Shown: positions 8,805 to 18,233, numbered from the stretch's first letter. The stretch is DNA of 64,000 nucleotides from Paracoccaceae bacterium (GCA_022822495.1 JAJEBQ010000027.1:1-64000); one strand, 5' to 3'. Translations and numbers: made by a program. Notes: generated from the letters alone by a model not told the origin.

Positions 8805-9673
8805 TTTTTGACCCCGGTTAAACTAATGGCGTCTCTTATGGCATTTTGGCATAACTCAAGTACAGCTGCTTGACGATATTCCGCAGTACCTCTTACATCC
8901 GATATCGGTGATAAAACTGAGAAATCGGCTAGATCTAAGGGTATATGTTCAAGCAATTCGGATACGTTCAGATCTGTAAATTTTTCTTCGAGAGAGGCCA
9001 ATCGCCTGGCAACCGGTGAGCAGGAACCCACAGCGATATTCAGGAATTTGATGACACCTCGTGAATTTGTGGCAAGAGTTACAGCTACCATGGCAATGGA
9101 AATAACAAGATATTTTCGACTTCCCAATTTTTGAAAGGAACTTACTGTATTGTTTCTCGGTTCTGGAATCCATACGGCCGTTACCAATTCGTTTGCTTCA
9201 AGATCAACCTTACCTGGTCCCAATACAAAATCCTCCAAATTCAACAATCGCTTGTTATTCTCTGATTGAATTTCCACCATGGCATTAAGGGTCAATAATG
9301 GCGGCATACCATCGGCAGCGGGGGATGCATTGCAAATATTACCGGCGATGGTACCTGTATTTTGAATCTGTATTGAACCAACTTCTCTGGCAGCTGCCTT
9401 TAACCCGTCAAAAGCTGGTGGAAAGGGATATTGAATTATTTCGGACCAGGTTGTTGATCCCCCAATTCTCCAGCCGGGGGTTGTTTTGGTGATGCCAACC
9501 ATCTCACGGACTTTGCTGACGTTGACAATTCTGTTTGGGACTTTACCCATCGCCAACCTTGGAAAAAAATCTGTGCAACCCGCAATTATCTTGGCGGGGG
9601 CAACCATTGATGCCAAGGCAGATGACAAATTGTCTGGAATTAAATGGACCAATGCGAACTCCTTTTTTTGCAA
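8801..9673 (-). CDS. FAD-binding (CoxM-type) subunit of molybdenum hydroxylase
   Basis: A 290-residue member of the CoxM/CutM FAD_binding_5 family. The first flavin motif is IIAGCTDFFPRL near residue 30; the second, SIQIQNTGTIAGNICNASPAADGMPPLL, lies near residue 100 and is close to the family consensus. The C-terminal CO_deh_flav_C domain follows (VAVGSCSPVARR, then EYRQAAVLEL). It is the first gene of the five-gene operon, and its stop overlaps the start of the hydroxylase gene. It transfers electrons from the 2Fe-2S clusters to an acceptor. The promoter must lie in the 111-base gap shared with ecm. Confidence 0.9.
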   Translation of the reverse strand: MQKKEFALVHLIPDNLSSALASMVAPAKIIAGCTDFFPRLAMGKVPNRIVNVSKVREMVGITKTTPGWRIGGSTTWSEIIQYPFPPAFDGLKAAAREVGSIQIQNTGTIAGNICNASPAADGMPPLLTLNAMVEIQSENNKRLLNLEDFVLGPGKVDLEANELVTAVWIPEPRNNTVSSFQKLGSRKYLVISIAMVAVTLATNSRGVIKFLNIAVGSCSPVARRLASLEEKFTDLNVSELLEHIPLDLADFSVLSPISDVRGTAEYRQAAVLELCQNAIRDAISLTGVKK

Positions 9674-9720
9674 AATTTATACAAAAAAATTCCATAAGGT
9701 ATACATTCAACAATGATTTT

Positions 9721-9747
9721 TTGTGCTTAAATCGAATTTGTTATAAT
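9721..9747 (+). promoter_or_regulatory. Candidate promoter for ethylmalonyl-CoA mutase
   Basis: TTGTGC at 9721-9726 and a consensus TATAAT at 9742-9747 are separated by 15 bases, slightly short. They lie about 50 bases before the mutase start, in the only gap between two divergent operons. The -10 is perfect; the -35 is imperfect. Confidence 0.4.
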
Positions 9748-9799
9748 GCTGCATTGCAGAATTATTTAAATTTCGATTATTATTGTGGATATGGATATC

Positions 9800-11770
9800 A
9801 TGACACATCGCGACAATCCATGGATAATAAGGACTTACTCTGGCCACTCTTCTGCCAAGGAATCAAACAAACTCTACAAGGATAATTTGACCAAGGGGCA
9901 AACGGGGTTATCCATTGCCTTTGATCTACCTACTCAAACCGGCTACGACAGTGATCACATTCTATCACGGGGTGAAGTCGGTAAAGTCGGTGTACCCATA
10001 TGCCATCTGGGCGATATGCGCACCCTTTTCGATGGTATCCCCTTGGGTAAAATGAACACATCCATGACCATTAATGCTACCGCTCCGTGGTTATTGGCAC
10101 TTTATATTGCTTTGGCCAAAGAACAGGATACTGATCCTTCAATCTTGCGAGGTACAGTCCAAAACGATTTGGTCAAGGAATATCTAAGTCGAGGAACATT
10201 CATATTTCCACCCGAAGAATCGTTAAAACTGATGGGCGATGTCGCCACCTATTGCTTTACAAATATTCCAAAATGGAACCCCATGAATGTTTGCTCATAT
10301 CATCTGCAGGAAGCTGGGGCAACACCTGTACAGGAGCTGGCGTATGCCTTGGCCACAGCTATTGCAGCACTTGATGAAATACGACCCCAAGTTGCAAATG
10401 AGGATTTTCCACGGATTGTAGGTCGAATATCGTTTTTTTTAAATGCCGGAATAAAGTTTGTCACAGAGACCTGTAAAATTAGAGCTTTCGTAGAACTGTG
10501 GGATGATATTTGCCTGAACAGATACAAGGTTGAGCAGCCAAAATACAGGCGTTTCAGATATGGGGTGCAGGTCAATAGTTTGGGACTTACGGAACAACAG
10601 CCAGAAAATAATGTTTACCGAATTTTACTGGAGCTTCTTGCCGTAACCCTTTCCAAAAACGCAAGAGCGCGAGCCATACAACTTCCGGCTTGGAATGAAG
10701 CTTTAGGATTGCCTCGTCCCTGGGATCAACAATGGTCTTTGAGGATGCAACAAATCCTGGCTTATGAAACAGATTTGTTGGAATTTGATGACCTGTTTGA
10801 GGGAAATCCCGAAATAGAAAAGAAAGTTGAAGAGATTAAAGCGAATGCCCTGACAGAATTGAAACAGATTTTGACAATGGGTGGTGCGGTCAAATCCATC
10901 GAATATATGAAGCGCCGACTGGTGGAAAGTAATGCTGAAAGGGTAAGAAAGATAGAATCAGGGGAAACTATCCTCGTTGGGGTAAACAAATTCGTCGAAA
11001 GTGAAACCTCCCCCTTGGTTGATGGTGATGAAGTCTTTCTTACACCCAAGAAAACAGCTGAGGATGTTCAAATTACATCCTTGCTTGAGTGGCGTAGTTC
11101 CCGCGATGGTCATGCTGTGTCAAAGGCATTGCAAGACTTGGCTCATTCAGCAAGGATTGGTGAAAACATAATGCCTGTGTCAATAAAGGCTGCCCAAGTT
11201 GGGGTTACCACTGGAGAATGGGCCCAAACACTCCGAGAGATATATGGCAACTACCGAGGCCCACTTGGGATATCCAGTGCCCCATCAAACAGAACAGAAG
11301 GCCTGGAGGAACTCCGAAGTGAGGTTGATCGGGTTTCAGAGGACCTTGGCACCAGAATAAAAATACTTATCGGCAAACCCGGTCTTGATGGACATTCTAA
11401 TGGAGCCGAACAAATTGCCTTTAGGGCAAGAGACATAGGTATGAAAATTGTCTATACGGGTATCAGATACACAGTTGATGAAATCGTGGAATCTGCCCTA
11501 GAGGAGAATGTCCACTTAATCGGCCTATCCATTTTGTCAGGTTCGCATTTGTCCCTTGTTATAGAGATGATAGAAAAACTTAAAGAAAGAGGTGGAGGCA
11601 ATATCCCCATAATTTTGGGTGGAATTATTCCAGATGAAGATAGGGTAAAATTAAAAGAAAGAGGTTTGGCAGCAATCTACACCCCAAAAGATTATGAAAT
11701 AAATACCATTATGAAAGACATTATCGCTATAGTTCATCAAAGGATAGACAATAAAATTCTGACTTCTTGA
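9800..11770 (+). CDS. ecm: Ethylmalonyl-CoA mutase (B12-dependent)
   Basis: Converts (2R)-ethylmalonyl-CoA to methylsuccinyl-CoA in the ethylmalonyl-CoA pathway for acetyl-CoA assimilation. The protein reads like MeaA/Ecm: PWIIRTYSGHSSAKESNKLY at the start, GLSIAFDLPTQTGYDSDH, MNTSMTINATAPWLLALY, and PKWNPMNVCSYHLQEAGATP. The B12-binding domain has the D-x-H-x-x-G motif (GLDGHSNG) near residue 530. The frame opens at a GTG at 9785, with ATGs at 9791 and 9800; I choose 9800 because family members begin with an M-T-x-x-D-x-P-W-like sequence. Around 656 residues, normal for the family. Two other enzymes of the pathway, malyl-CoA lyase and mesaconyl-CoA hydratase, occur in this window. Crotonyl-CoA carboxylase/reductase does not. 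Confidence 0.92.
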   Translation: MTHRDNPWIIRTYSGHSSAKESNKLYKDNLTKGQTGLSIAFDLPTQTGYDSDHILSRGEVGKVGVPICHLGDMRTLFDGIPLGKMNTSMTINATAPWLLALYIALAKEQDTDPSILRGTVQNDLVKEYLSRGTFIFPPEESLKLMGDVATYCFTNIPKWNPMNVCSYHLQEAGATPVQELAYALATAIAALDEIRPQVANEDFPRIVGRISFFLNAGIKFVTETCKIRAFVELWDDICLNRYKVEQPKYRRFRYGVQVNSLGLTEQQPENNVYRILLELLAVTLSKNARARAIQLPAWNEALGLPRPWDQQWSLRMQQILAYETDLLEFDDLFEGNPEIEKKVEEIKANALTELKQILTMGGAVKSIEYMKRRLVESNAERVRKIESGETILVGVNKFVESETSPLVDGDEVFLTPKKTAEDVQITSLLEWRSSRDGHAVSKALQDLAHSARIGENIMPVSIKAAQVGVTTGEWAQTLREIYGNYRGPLGISSAPSNRTEGLEELRSEVDRVSEDLGTRIKILIGKPGLDGHSNGAEQIAFRARDIGMKIVYTGIRYTVDEIVESALEENVHLIGLSILSGSHLSLVIEMIEKLKERGGGNIPIILGGIIPDEDRVKLKERGLAAIYTPKDYEINTIMKDIIAIVHQRIDNKILTS

Positions 11771-11826
11771 GATTCTGATGGTGCTTAAATTTGACAATTA
11801 TTGGCTTTTGAAATTCAAGATCAAAA

Positions 11827-13132
11827 GTAACTATTCAGCACCCCTTTTATGAAGTTGTCTTTTAGGCAGGAATGCCTCCCGATGCAATGGCCTTATCAAT
11901 GCCAATGGCTCACATGGTGATGGTCGTTCGTTACCGGCTTGCGATTGCCTAGCCATTCGAAAGGGTTTTTCCAGGTGCCTGAACGGGGATATCCATCACA
12001 AGCGTTTCGACAAGATCCTCCGGTGAAGCACGAAGCGTTTCCAGAATGTTCCAGTTCTGCTTGCGGGCGGTCGCAAGAACCGTCCTGATGATGGTACGGC
12101 TGATGGCTCCCGGCCTGCTGTGGAAACTCCCCGATATCTTCTGCTGGACCTTTTCCATCCGAACCGCCAATGCGGCCATGTTGTTCGTGGCCGGAACCTG
12201 CGGGTTGCGGATGAACAGGAGGGCGGAATCACGATGTTCCCTCAGGCGCAGCAGCAGATTGTATCCCTTGCGCCGCTTCGTCCCTCCCCGCCGGCCATTC
12301 GATGGCAACGGCGACAATGATTCGTGGTACCGGAAACCCCTCTGCGACAATCCGGTCATAGCTGTCCGCGATCGCCCTCATGGTGGCAGGAGACAAGGGA
12401 CGGCCCCGGGCAAGGTTGCGTTCGTGAACCGCTCCGCTCAACAGTTCGGCAAGTTTCCGGGCCCACTTCTCCAGGCCACATTGAAACAGACCTTCCAATT
12501 CCCTCAGGATATGGGCAAAGCAAAGGCCGTGACCCGCAACGTTCAGCATCGCAAAGGAGGACTTCCAGCAAGCATGGACGACAAGGACCCGGGCCTGAAC
12601 GACACCTGTCCTGATCGTGTCCACGATACCACCGTAGGCGATGGCCCGCCGGGAAACCATGTTCACAACCGTTCCTGTCAACACCTTCACACCGAAAAGA
12701 TCCCCGAAGATCTCGACCAGACGCTTCACCGGAATGAGTTGATGGGGAGTGATGTCAAGAACCAATCCCGTCAGATTGGGACCAGACAGCACCTCAAGAC
12801 GGCGTTCCAATTCGGATATCAACTCCGTCTGCCTCGCTATGGTTTACTTCAATTCCGTGCAGGTGTTCTCCAATTCCCGTATCCTTCCATCCCTGACAGC
12901 AAGGGCTTCAACCAAAGCCTGCACATCCGTCGTATGGAAAAAAGGAAAACGTAACGTCATCGGACTGTATCAAAAACCACTGCTGCCAAATTGTTTGCCT
13001 CAAGGGCATGTGGTGGATTTGCGGACTTTGCCGTCGTTGTCATGGCCAACGAATGGGCTTGACTTTTAGAATGTCAACGGGAACAATCCAATCCTTCAGA
13101 GTATTGAAAATATTTGGTACCTGAATAGCGAC
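11827..13132 (-). mobile_element. IS66-family relic with possible terminal repeats
   Basis: The low-coordinate end begins GTAACTATTCAG at 11827, matching the putative IS66 end at 172-183. The high-coordinate end, read on the minus strand, begins GTCGCTATTCAG at 13132, which matches at 10 of 12 positions. Between them lies a decayed tnpC and no tnpA or tnpB. The high end falls immediately after the last recognisable BrnT residues, so the element, or a later deletion, truncated that toxin gene. I found no convincing target-site duplication, so the exact borders are tentative. Confidence 0.5.
11949..12960 (-). pseudogene. IS66 transposase tnpC, broken
   Basis: Reading leftward from an ATG at 12960, the product begins with a coiled N-terminus (RDGRIRELENTCTELK) and hits TAA at 12844-12846. 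The frame reopens through LIPVKRLVEIFGDLFGVKVL, TVVNMVSRRAIAYGG and HACWKSSFAMLNVAGHGLCF, a typical IS66 core. About 30 residues carrying the first catalytic segment are missing between RTGVVQA and VLVVHACWKS. A frameshift near 12300 is needed to reach the C-terminus (KRRKGYNLLLRLREHRDSA, then VLATARKQNWNILETL), which stops at 11949. Stop, deletion and frameshift make this clearly dead. Base composition here is visibly more GC-rich than its neighbours, as expected for an acquired element. Confidence 0.85.
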
Positions 13133-13312
13133 CTTTTCTCATAATATTGAATCTCCTTTTTTCAAGCACGGCACAGTCATAAAACGAATTTTCTTGCCTC
13201 GGGAAGACCAAACAACTGTCCAATATCTGTTTGTTATTTCACCTATCGTCAAAATACATTTTTCTCTGTCTTTAGTGGTCAAATAGTCCACACGAGAATG
13301 ATCACACCAAAT
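13097..13312 (-). pseudogene. brnT: BrnT-family toxin remnant
   Basis: On the minus strand from 13312 the frame reads IWCDHSRVDYLTTKDREKCI, then TIGEITNRYWTVVWSSRGKKIRFMTV. This is the middle and end of a BrnT ribonuclease toxin, where W-x-D-P-x-R, the IGxI segment, W-x-x-V and R-G-x-x-I-R-x-I-S-V are conserved. After a frameshift the final helix KKEIQYYEKR can be read in another frame. The first third, with the family's starting FEWDxxKxxxNxxKHG-like segment, is missing. The DNA after EKR matches the IS66-end motif, so the last codons of the frame are probably element sequence. No BrnA antitoxin gene follows; it would have lain where the IS66 relic now is. Confidence 0.65.
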
Positions 13313-13530
13313 CTATTGAGCCTAAAACGGGATATAAATTAAGATCACCAAACTAGAAATAAACGTCTTGCTAATACCATTTCAACCAAATAATAACCTA
13401 TAGGCCAATCCAAATACATAGAATTTTTATACGAAGAGGAACAAAACTGATTACGTCTGATTAAGGTCAGATATGTGATTGTTCTAGGGTTAAAAAACTT
13501 AGCCGCTGGTTGGTTCAGCGCTATGAGTTT

Positions 13531-14160
13531 TTATTTAGGTAAACTGGTATAATCCTCTTCAAACTGATTTAGAAGAGATTTGAACAAGTTATCGCAATGC
13601 CGGCATCTTTTACGTACTTCATCGGGATTAATTAATTTCAGCAAATCCGAGGCGTGTTTGATCTTGTGGTACCTGCCTTTTTGGGTTTTTGATGTTGCCT
13701 TATCAAGGAAATTAGAAATATCAGATTTTGAGACTTCTTCTAGTTCAGCTGGTAAATTAATGGGATTGAATCGATTACCATAATATTTTTGCATCGCATT
13801 TTGATCGGAAACAATCCATGCCTCCATTGTTTGAACCATCAAATGGACATTGTTTTTATTATTTTCCGAAAATGACCAATGATCATTTTGTGCTAGATGT
13901 TTATGGGGGTGTTTGACTTCGACTTTTTCTTCTGAATCAACCAAGAGAACGGCAACACGATATTTCTTAAACTCATTGAAGTTATTAAATTTTTTATAAG
14001 CATCATTACGACTACCACAAGCAACAAGTTTAAAGTACCATCGATTATCTTTACAACTATCCCGAATCTCACTCAGGAAATCAGACATTCCAAGACGTAG
14101 TTTCTGTTTTGTTCCAGATTTATCTCCACCACCTTCAAGGTATATGACAATTCCCGTCAC
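13531..14160 (-). CDS. DUF4276 (TOPRIM-like) protein, partner of the adjacent ATPase
   Basis: A protein of about 209 residues beginning VTGIVIYLEGGGDKSGTK, the hallmark start of DUF4276 (the YVEGGGD-type motif of a TOPRIM-like fold). Later segments are VAVLLVDSEEKV near residue 84 and HLMVQTMEAWIVSD near 115, matching the family's conserved acidic strand and M-E-x-W-x-x-x-D motif. The frame could start at ATG 14190, but GTG 14160 is better: it gives the exact family N-terminus and a four-base GTGA overlap with the ATPase stop. ATPase/DUF4276 pairs resemble OLD, PARIS and AbiL arrangements, in which an ABC-type ATPase senses phage and a TOPRIM or nuclease acts. Defence function is inferred. 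Intact as far as I can see. Confidence 0.75.
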   Translation of the reverse strand: MTGIVIYLEGGGDKSGTKQKLRLGMSDFLSEIRDSCKDNRWYFKLVACGSRNDAYKKFNNFNEFKKYRVAVLLVDSEEKVEVKHPHKHLAQNDHWSFSENNKNNVHLMVQTMEAWIVSDQNAMQKYYGNRFNPINLPAELEEVSKSDISNFLDKATSKTQKGRYHKIKHASDLLKLINPDEVRKRCRHCDNLFKSLLNQFEEDYTSLPK

Positions 14161-15332
14161 GGATTGGCTCCAAGTTCCCCCATCAGCCATAAATCGCCCA
14201 ACGTATATTTGCTAAGCCAATCCTTAAGACCATCATTTTCCAGTCGACGCACTATTGTACTTGATCCCAAGCGTTCGCAGGTAACAACTGATTCCGGTTG
14301 ATCATCCATTGCTGATACAAGTGTTGCTGAATGTGTTGTAACGATTAGTTGCATTCGTTCGGATGCCTCAATAAGAAGTTCACCAATCAGTGGTATCGCA
14401 TCAGGATGCATACCAAGTTCAGGTTCTTCAATGCAAACAAGTGATGGAGGTTTTGGAGCCAACAAAATGGCAATCAATGCAATAAACCTTAAGGTGCCAT
14501 CCGATAGCCTCGTTGCAGGAATAGGAGAAGTAAGGCTAGATTCATGCAGGTAGAATTGTACTCCACCTCCTGATATGTGGGTGGACATTCTCTCAAATCC
14601 AGGTAGGAAGCGTTTCAGCAATTTATTGAAACGCGAATAATCTGAACTCTTCATTTCCAATTGACTAAGGACTAATGCCAGATTCTTATAATCTGGCAAT
14701 AAACTGTCTCCACTAAGATCAACAGGTTGAGGACTGCGCAGTGGTGCAAATCTGCCAATGGTCCAATCGCTGTAAATCTTTATTTCACCAAAAGATTTTC
14801 CGAACCAAGTCACTTCTGGATAAAGTTCAGGATCTTTTCGTTGTTGCAAAACTGATTGGTCAGGCAATAAGTCTTCCCGCTTCAAAGATCTGGAATCAGT
14901 TCCAACACGATTGAGAACAGGTCTTCCATGCAGATAACGGTAATAAAAATATGGATCTATTTCTCCTGAATTCGGATTTGTCTCTTCGATTGCTTCGTCC
15001 AAAACCTCAACTCTAGCGCCTGATGCTGTAAATTCTAAACGATATCGTAAAAAATGGTTCTTTTGTTTATTGTATTCCGTTATTAAGTCAATCTTGGCCT
15101 TTTTGTCCGAAGTCTTGTCTTTCCACAACCACTCATACACACCACCACCATCTCGAATTGCCGAAGCAAAATCATAAGGCGTAGACTGTAATAACCTAAA
15201 TACTTCAATAATATTGGATTTGCCAGATCCATTTGGACCGATTAATACATTTAAGGGGTGTAATTCGATTTCCTCCATGTCACTGGGAAACGACAATAAT
15301 CCTTGTACTGTAAGTTTTTTTATAAAACTCAT
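14157..15332 (-). CDS. AAA/ABC-type ATPase (AAA_21, OLD-like)
   Basis: A 391-residue RecF/OLD-style ATPase: Walker A GPNGSGKS at residues 32-39, an ABC-like signature LSDGTLRFIALIAILL near 278, Walker B LVCIEEPELGMHPDA near 300, and a switch histidine in TTHSATLV near 333. It has no C-terminal TOPRIM nuclease domain. The neighbouring DUF4276 protein probably supplies it in trans, as in class-2-like OLD systems. The two genes overlap by four bases and are the only apparently complete defence operon in this part of the window. No promoter is obvious; about 1.1 kb of mostly gene-free DNA lies upstream. Confidence 0.8.
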   Translation of the reverse strand: MSFIKKLTVQGLLSFPSDMEEIELHPLNVLIGPNGSGKSNIIEVFRLLQSTPYDFASAIRDGGGVYEWLWKDKTSDKKAKIDLITEYNKQKNHFLRYRLEFTASGARVEVLDEAIEETNPNSGEIDPYFYYRYLHGRPVLNRVGTDSRSLKREDLLPDQSVLQQRKDPELYPEVTWFGKSFGEIKIYSDWTIGRFAPLRSPQPVDLSGDSLLPDYKNLALVLSQLEMKSSDYSRFNKLLKRFLPGFERMSTHISGGGVQFYLHESSLTSPIPATRLSDGTLRFIALIAILLAPKPPSLVCIEEPELGMHPDAIPLIGELLIEASERMQLIVTTHSATLVSAMDDQPESVVTCERLGSSTIVRRLENDGLKDWLSKYTLGDLWLMGELGANP

Positions 15333-15839
15333 CTCAAAATTTTCGTATTCCTAATTTTACAAATCAATAAAGGCATTTCACCTTCAACTATACATTTGAA
15401 CTACATTAATCCAACTTAAAAGGAAAAAGTCCCATATGATTTAGGGTATATTTGTCACATTTTGTTACTTGATTTTTTAAAATCTTGATTGGTAGCAGAA
15501 AATGGTAGGGTTATCATCATTATATTTAATAGTAATCTTTTTAGACATCATTTCCGTGGTTTTGTGTTTAATTTTAGTTCTTAGAGCGACGTTAATTGAT
15601 GTATGAATCTTTTCCAAATCTGGACTTAAGCTGTTTCAACATCTATCGCATTAAAAGTCATCATGGATAAACATCCTTTATGTTAACAGCACCGTCCTAC
15701 GATCAAAACACTAATGGTGCTCTGTCAAAATCATTGATATCGCTGCTGCACTGAGTTGCGTTAGTATATTCAAGTATGTAATCCCCAAAACAATCCACCT
15801 TCACTCTGCAGTCCCTGAAAATAAAAAACGGTGATTTTC

Positions 15840-15859
15840 CGAGGTATTCAGATACCTCG
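15840..15859. repeat. Perfect 8-base hairpin
   Basis: CGAGGTAT and ATACCTCG flank a four-base loop TCAG. On the minus strand a T-rich segment follows about 12 bases later, which is too far for a classical terminator. It could terminate transcription reading from the small pseudogene, or simply be structured intergenic DNA. Confidence 0.4.
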
Positions 15860-15936
15860 AAGGTCGATGAGGTGAGGTAAATCGAAAATGAGGGAGAGGT
15901 AAATCGGATTATGGGTGGTTTTCAAGCCAATTCTGA

Positions 15937-16136
15937 TCAGTTCACGATAAGACGTAGAATTGCTATGCCGCCAACGACTAGGCCGACCATGGTTAGAATA
16001 AGTCTTATCTCCCGTTTGGCGGCATCAGCCTGTATTTCCTTCAGGGTTCATTTATATCTGTTTTCATGATCTCATAATCCTTCTTCAGAAGTTCTATTCG
16101 CTGTTCAAGTTCTCAATTGTCAGGTTCTTCATTCAT
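15937..16136 (-). pseudogene. Small coiled-coil/transmembrane protein, stop plus frameshift
   Basis: From ATG 16136 the frame gives MNEEPDN, a TGA, then ELEQRIELLKKDYEIMKTDI, a charged helix. One frameshift later it continues LKEIQADAAKREIRLILTMV and a hydrophobic segment, GLVVGGIAILRLIV, ending at TGA 15937-15939. The whole would be a 60-70 residue protein with a coiled coil and one C-terminal membrane helix, a layout common in small alphaproteobacterial accessory proteins. I do not recognise a named family. Two lesions make it non-functional. Confidence 0.45.
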
Positions 16137-16470
16137 AATAAAATAAGGGAATTATATACAAAGGTGCCATAATCTTTTCATAAATTTATACTCCACCAGA
16201 ACACGGAAGCCCCAGTTTTACAACCCTTCCCCACAACGACGGATTAACTCAGCCTTTTCAGGTCAATCCGTGTTATCGTTATCTTAATCCAAAGACCGAA
16301 GGCTTTCAGTTGTAGGTAGTAGATCACGATTGATCCTCCTATCTGTTGTGAAAACACATTGTTGGCACGTACTTGAGGTTGAGAACGAGTTAATGGGGGT
16401 TATGGAACTTATTGTATATAATTCCCAAAAATTAATATAGTGTCTGATCTACTTCCACTCAGGCTTTTGC

Positions 16471-16782
16471 TCATTCAATATCTTCAGTCGTTATATTTTT
16501 GATTTCATCAAGAGAGACAGTATCTTCGTCATTATCCAGAATATCATCTACATCATCTTCAATTTCGTTATTATCATCCTTCAATGATTTTTCGTCACTG
16601 TCAAGAGCAAGTTCGATCTCTTCATGGTCACTTTCATTAGAACTGGAATTTTGATTTTCCTTGAAATAAACCTCCAAATGGTCACCGCACGATGGACAAA
16701 TGACCGGATATCTTTGAAGGTCATAAAACTTAGCCCCACAGCTTTCACAACGATGCTTTGAACCCCATACTTCCTTTGGCAT
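16471..16782 (-). CDS. TIGR02300 / FYDLN-acid family zinc-ribbon protein
   Basis: A 103-residue protein starting MPKEVWGSKHRCESCGAKFY, with paired CxxC motifs (CESCGAKFYDL and CPSCG) and then a long acidic tail rich in D and E. This is exactly the FYDLN_acid family, an alphaproteobacterial signature protein of unknown function. A longer frame reaches back to 16872, but its first 30 codons are the reverse of noncoding DNA and the lpd end, so the ATG at 16782 is preferred. It follows lpd by 62 bases on the same strand. The zinc ribbon suggests nucleic-acid or protein binding; this is inference. Confidence 0.85.
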   Translation of the reverse strand: MPKEVWGSKHRCESCGAKFYDLQRYPVICPSCGDHLEVYFKENQNSSSNESDHEEIELALDSDEKSLKDDNNEIEDDVDDILDNDEDTVSLDEIKNITTEDIE

Positions 16783-16844
16783 TTTATTTTTCCTTAATAT
16801 AAAAAAAGTGAGCGTCGTAGAAATAAGGCAACTATTCTTAATTA

Positions 16845-18233
16845 CTAGGCATGAATTGGCCCATCTCCACAAGCAAGAGCCGCTTCCTTGACAGCTTCCG
16901 AATAGGTCGGGTGGCCATGGCAGGTCAAGGCAATATCCTCAGCCGAAGCTCCAAACTCCAGTGCGAGACACACTTCCTGAATCAAATCGGAGGCCGCAGG
17001 TCCAATGATATGACATCCCAATAGCTTGTCATTTTCCTTATCGGCAAGCATTTTTACAAAACCACTGGCCTGGAAAATTGATTTGGCTCGAGCATTCCCC
17101 TGGAATGGAAATTTGCCCACCTTGTACGCAACGCCCTCCTCCTTGAGCTGCTCTTCGGTTTTTCCGACAGCAGCCACCTCAGGTTGGGTATAGATGATTG
17201 CAGGAATAACATCATGATTGACATAACCCTTGCCACCAGCAATTTCTTCTGCAACAGCCACACCTTCATCTTCAGCCTTATGAGCCAGCATCAGGCCAGG
17301 AGTTACATCTCCTATTGCATATATTCCTTCGACTTTTGTCTGTAAATCTGGACCGACCTCTATTTGGCCCACTTTGTTTAAATCAATGCCAACATTTTCC
17401 AAACCCAAGCCTTCGGTATATGGCCTTCGACCGGTGGAAAGAAGAACTATATCTGTCTGGATCGATTCTTTCTTGTCACTTTTTCTTATCTCATAGTTAA
17501 CCTTATTCCCCTTGTCATCTTTACTGACAGAAGTGACTTCAACTCCTAATTTGAATGACAAACCTTGCCTTTTTAGAATTCTTTGGAGTGTTTTAGAAAC
17601 TTCCAAATCCATACCGGGAGTAATTCCATCCAAATATTCAAGTACGGTGACCTTGGTCCCAAGCCATGCGAAAACAGAGCCCAGTTCTAGTCCAATCACT
17701 CCAGCCCCGATAATGACCATATTCTCGGGTATCTTGGCCAATTCCAGAGCCCCTGTTGAAGTGACAACGGTTTGTTCATCAATTTCGACACTACCAAGGG
17801 TACTGGATTCTGACCCTGTAGCAATGACGATGTTTTTGGTCTGGTAGGTTTGATCACCCACCTGCACTTTACCCGGTTCAAGTATTTGTCCCTTGCCCTT
17901 GATCCAGTCAACCCGGTTCTTTTTAAAGAGAAACTCTATCCCACCCGTATTGGCATCAATCGTCGATTGCTTGTAAGCAAGCATCTTTTCCCAATCAATT
18001 GAGGGAGATTCTGCCACGATTCCAACCCTGGCAAAATTTTGGGTTGCTTCGTGATAAAGATGTGATGCGTGCAATAGAGCCTTGGAAGGAATACATCCTA
18101 CATTAAGGCAAGTGCCACCAAGTGTTTCCCTGCTTTCCACACAAGCGACCGAAAGGCCGAGTTGGCCAGCACGGATGGCACAGACATATCCGCCTGGACC
18201 ACCTCCAATAACAATCAAATCGTAAACAGCCAA
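16845..18233 (-). CDS. lpd: Dihydrolipoyl dehydrogenase (E3)
   Basis: Flavoprotein that reoxidises dihydrolipoamide of the 2-oxoglutarate dehydrogenase complex and reduces NAD. FAD motif [20 protein letters not shown] at the N-terminus, redox-active disulfide in [16 protein letters not shown], second Rossmann motif [15 protein letters not shown], and the catalytic HPTYSE near the C-terminus. About 462 residues, normal. The open frame begins at 18251, but the TTG at 18233 has an upstream GGAAGGGG and gives the family start (M)[11 protein letters not shown], so I use it. Last of the sucA-sucB-lpd series; 89 bases separate it from sucB. Confidence 0.95.
   Translation of the reverse strand: MAVYDLIVIGGGPGGYVCAIRAGQLGLSVACVESRETLGGTCLNVGCIPSKALLHASHLYHEATQNFARVGIVAESPSIDWEKMLAYKQSTIDANTGGIEFLFKKNRVDWIKGKGQILEPGKVQVGDQTYQTKNIVIATGSESSTLGSVEIDEQTVVTSTGALELAKIPENMVIIGAGVIGLELGSVFAWLGTKVTVLEYLDGITPGMDLEVSKTLQRILKRQGLSFKLGVEVTSVSKDDKGNKVNYEIRKSDKKESIQTDIVLLSTGRRPYTEGLGLENVGIDLNKVGQIEVGPDLQTKVEGIYAIGDVTPGLMLAHKAEDEGVAVAEEIAGGKGYVNHDVIPAIIYTQPEVAAVGKTEEQLKEEGVAYKVGKFPFQGNARAKSIFQASGFVKMLADKENDKLLGCHIIGPAASDLIQEVCLALEFGASAEDIALTCHGHPTYSEAVKEAALACGDGPIHA

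Larger units (their letters stand above)
15333..16470. other. 1.1-kb mostly gene-free stretch
   Basis: No long coding frame on either strand. It contains one decayed small membrane-protein gene (15937-16136, minus) and an 8-base perfect hairpin (15840-15859). The rest shows no coding pattern, RNA gene or repeat that I can support. It should contain the promoter of the ATPase/DUF4276 operon at its left end. Confidence 0.5.

Noticed and set aside
12046-12954. Long plus-strand frame of 302 codons
   Set aside because: It is the reverse of the GC-rich IS66 transposase relic, has no recognisable motif and is rich in Arg, Pro and His as expected of an antisense shadow.
15840-15859. Hairpin as a rho-independent terminator
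   Set aside because: The stem is perfect but no T-run follows within the usual distance on either strand.
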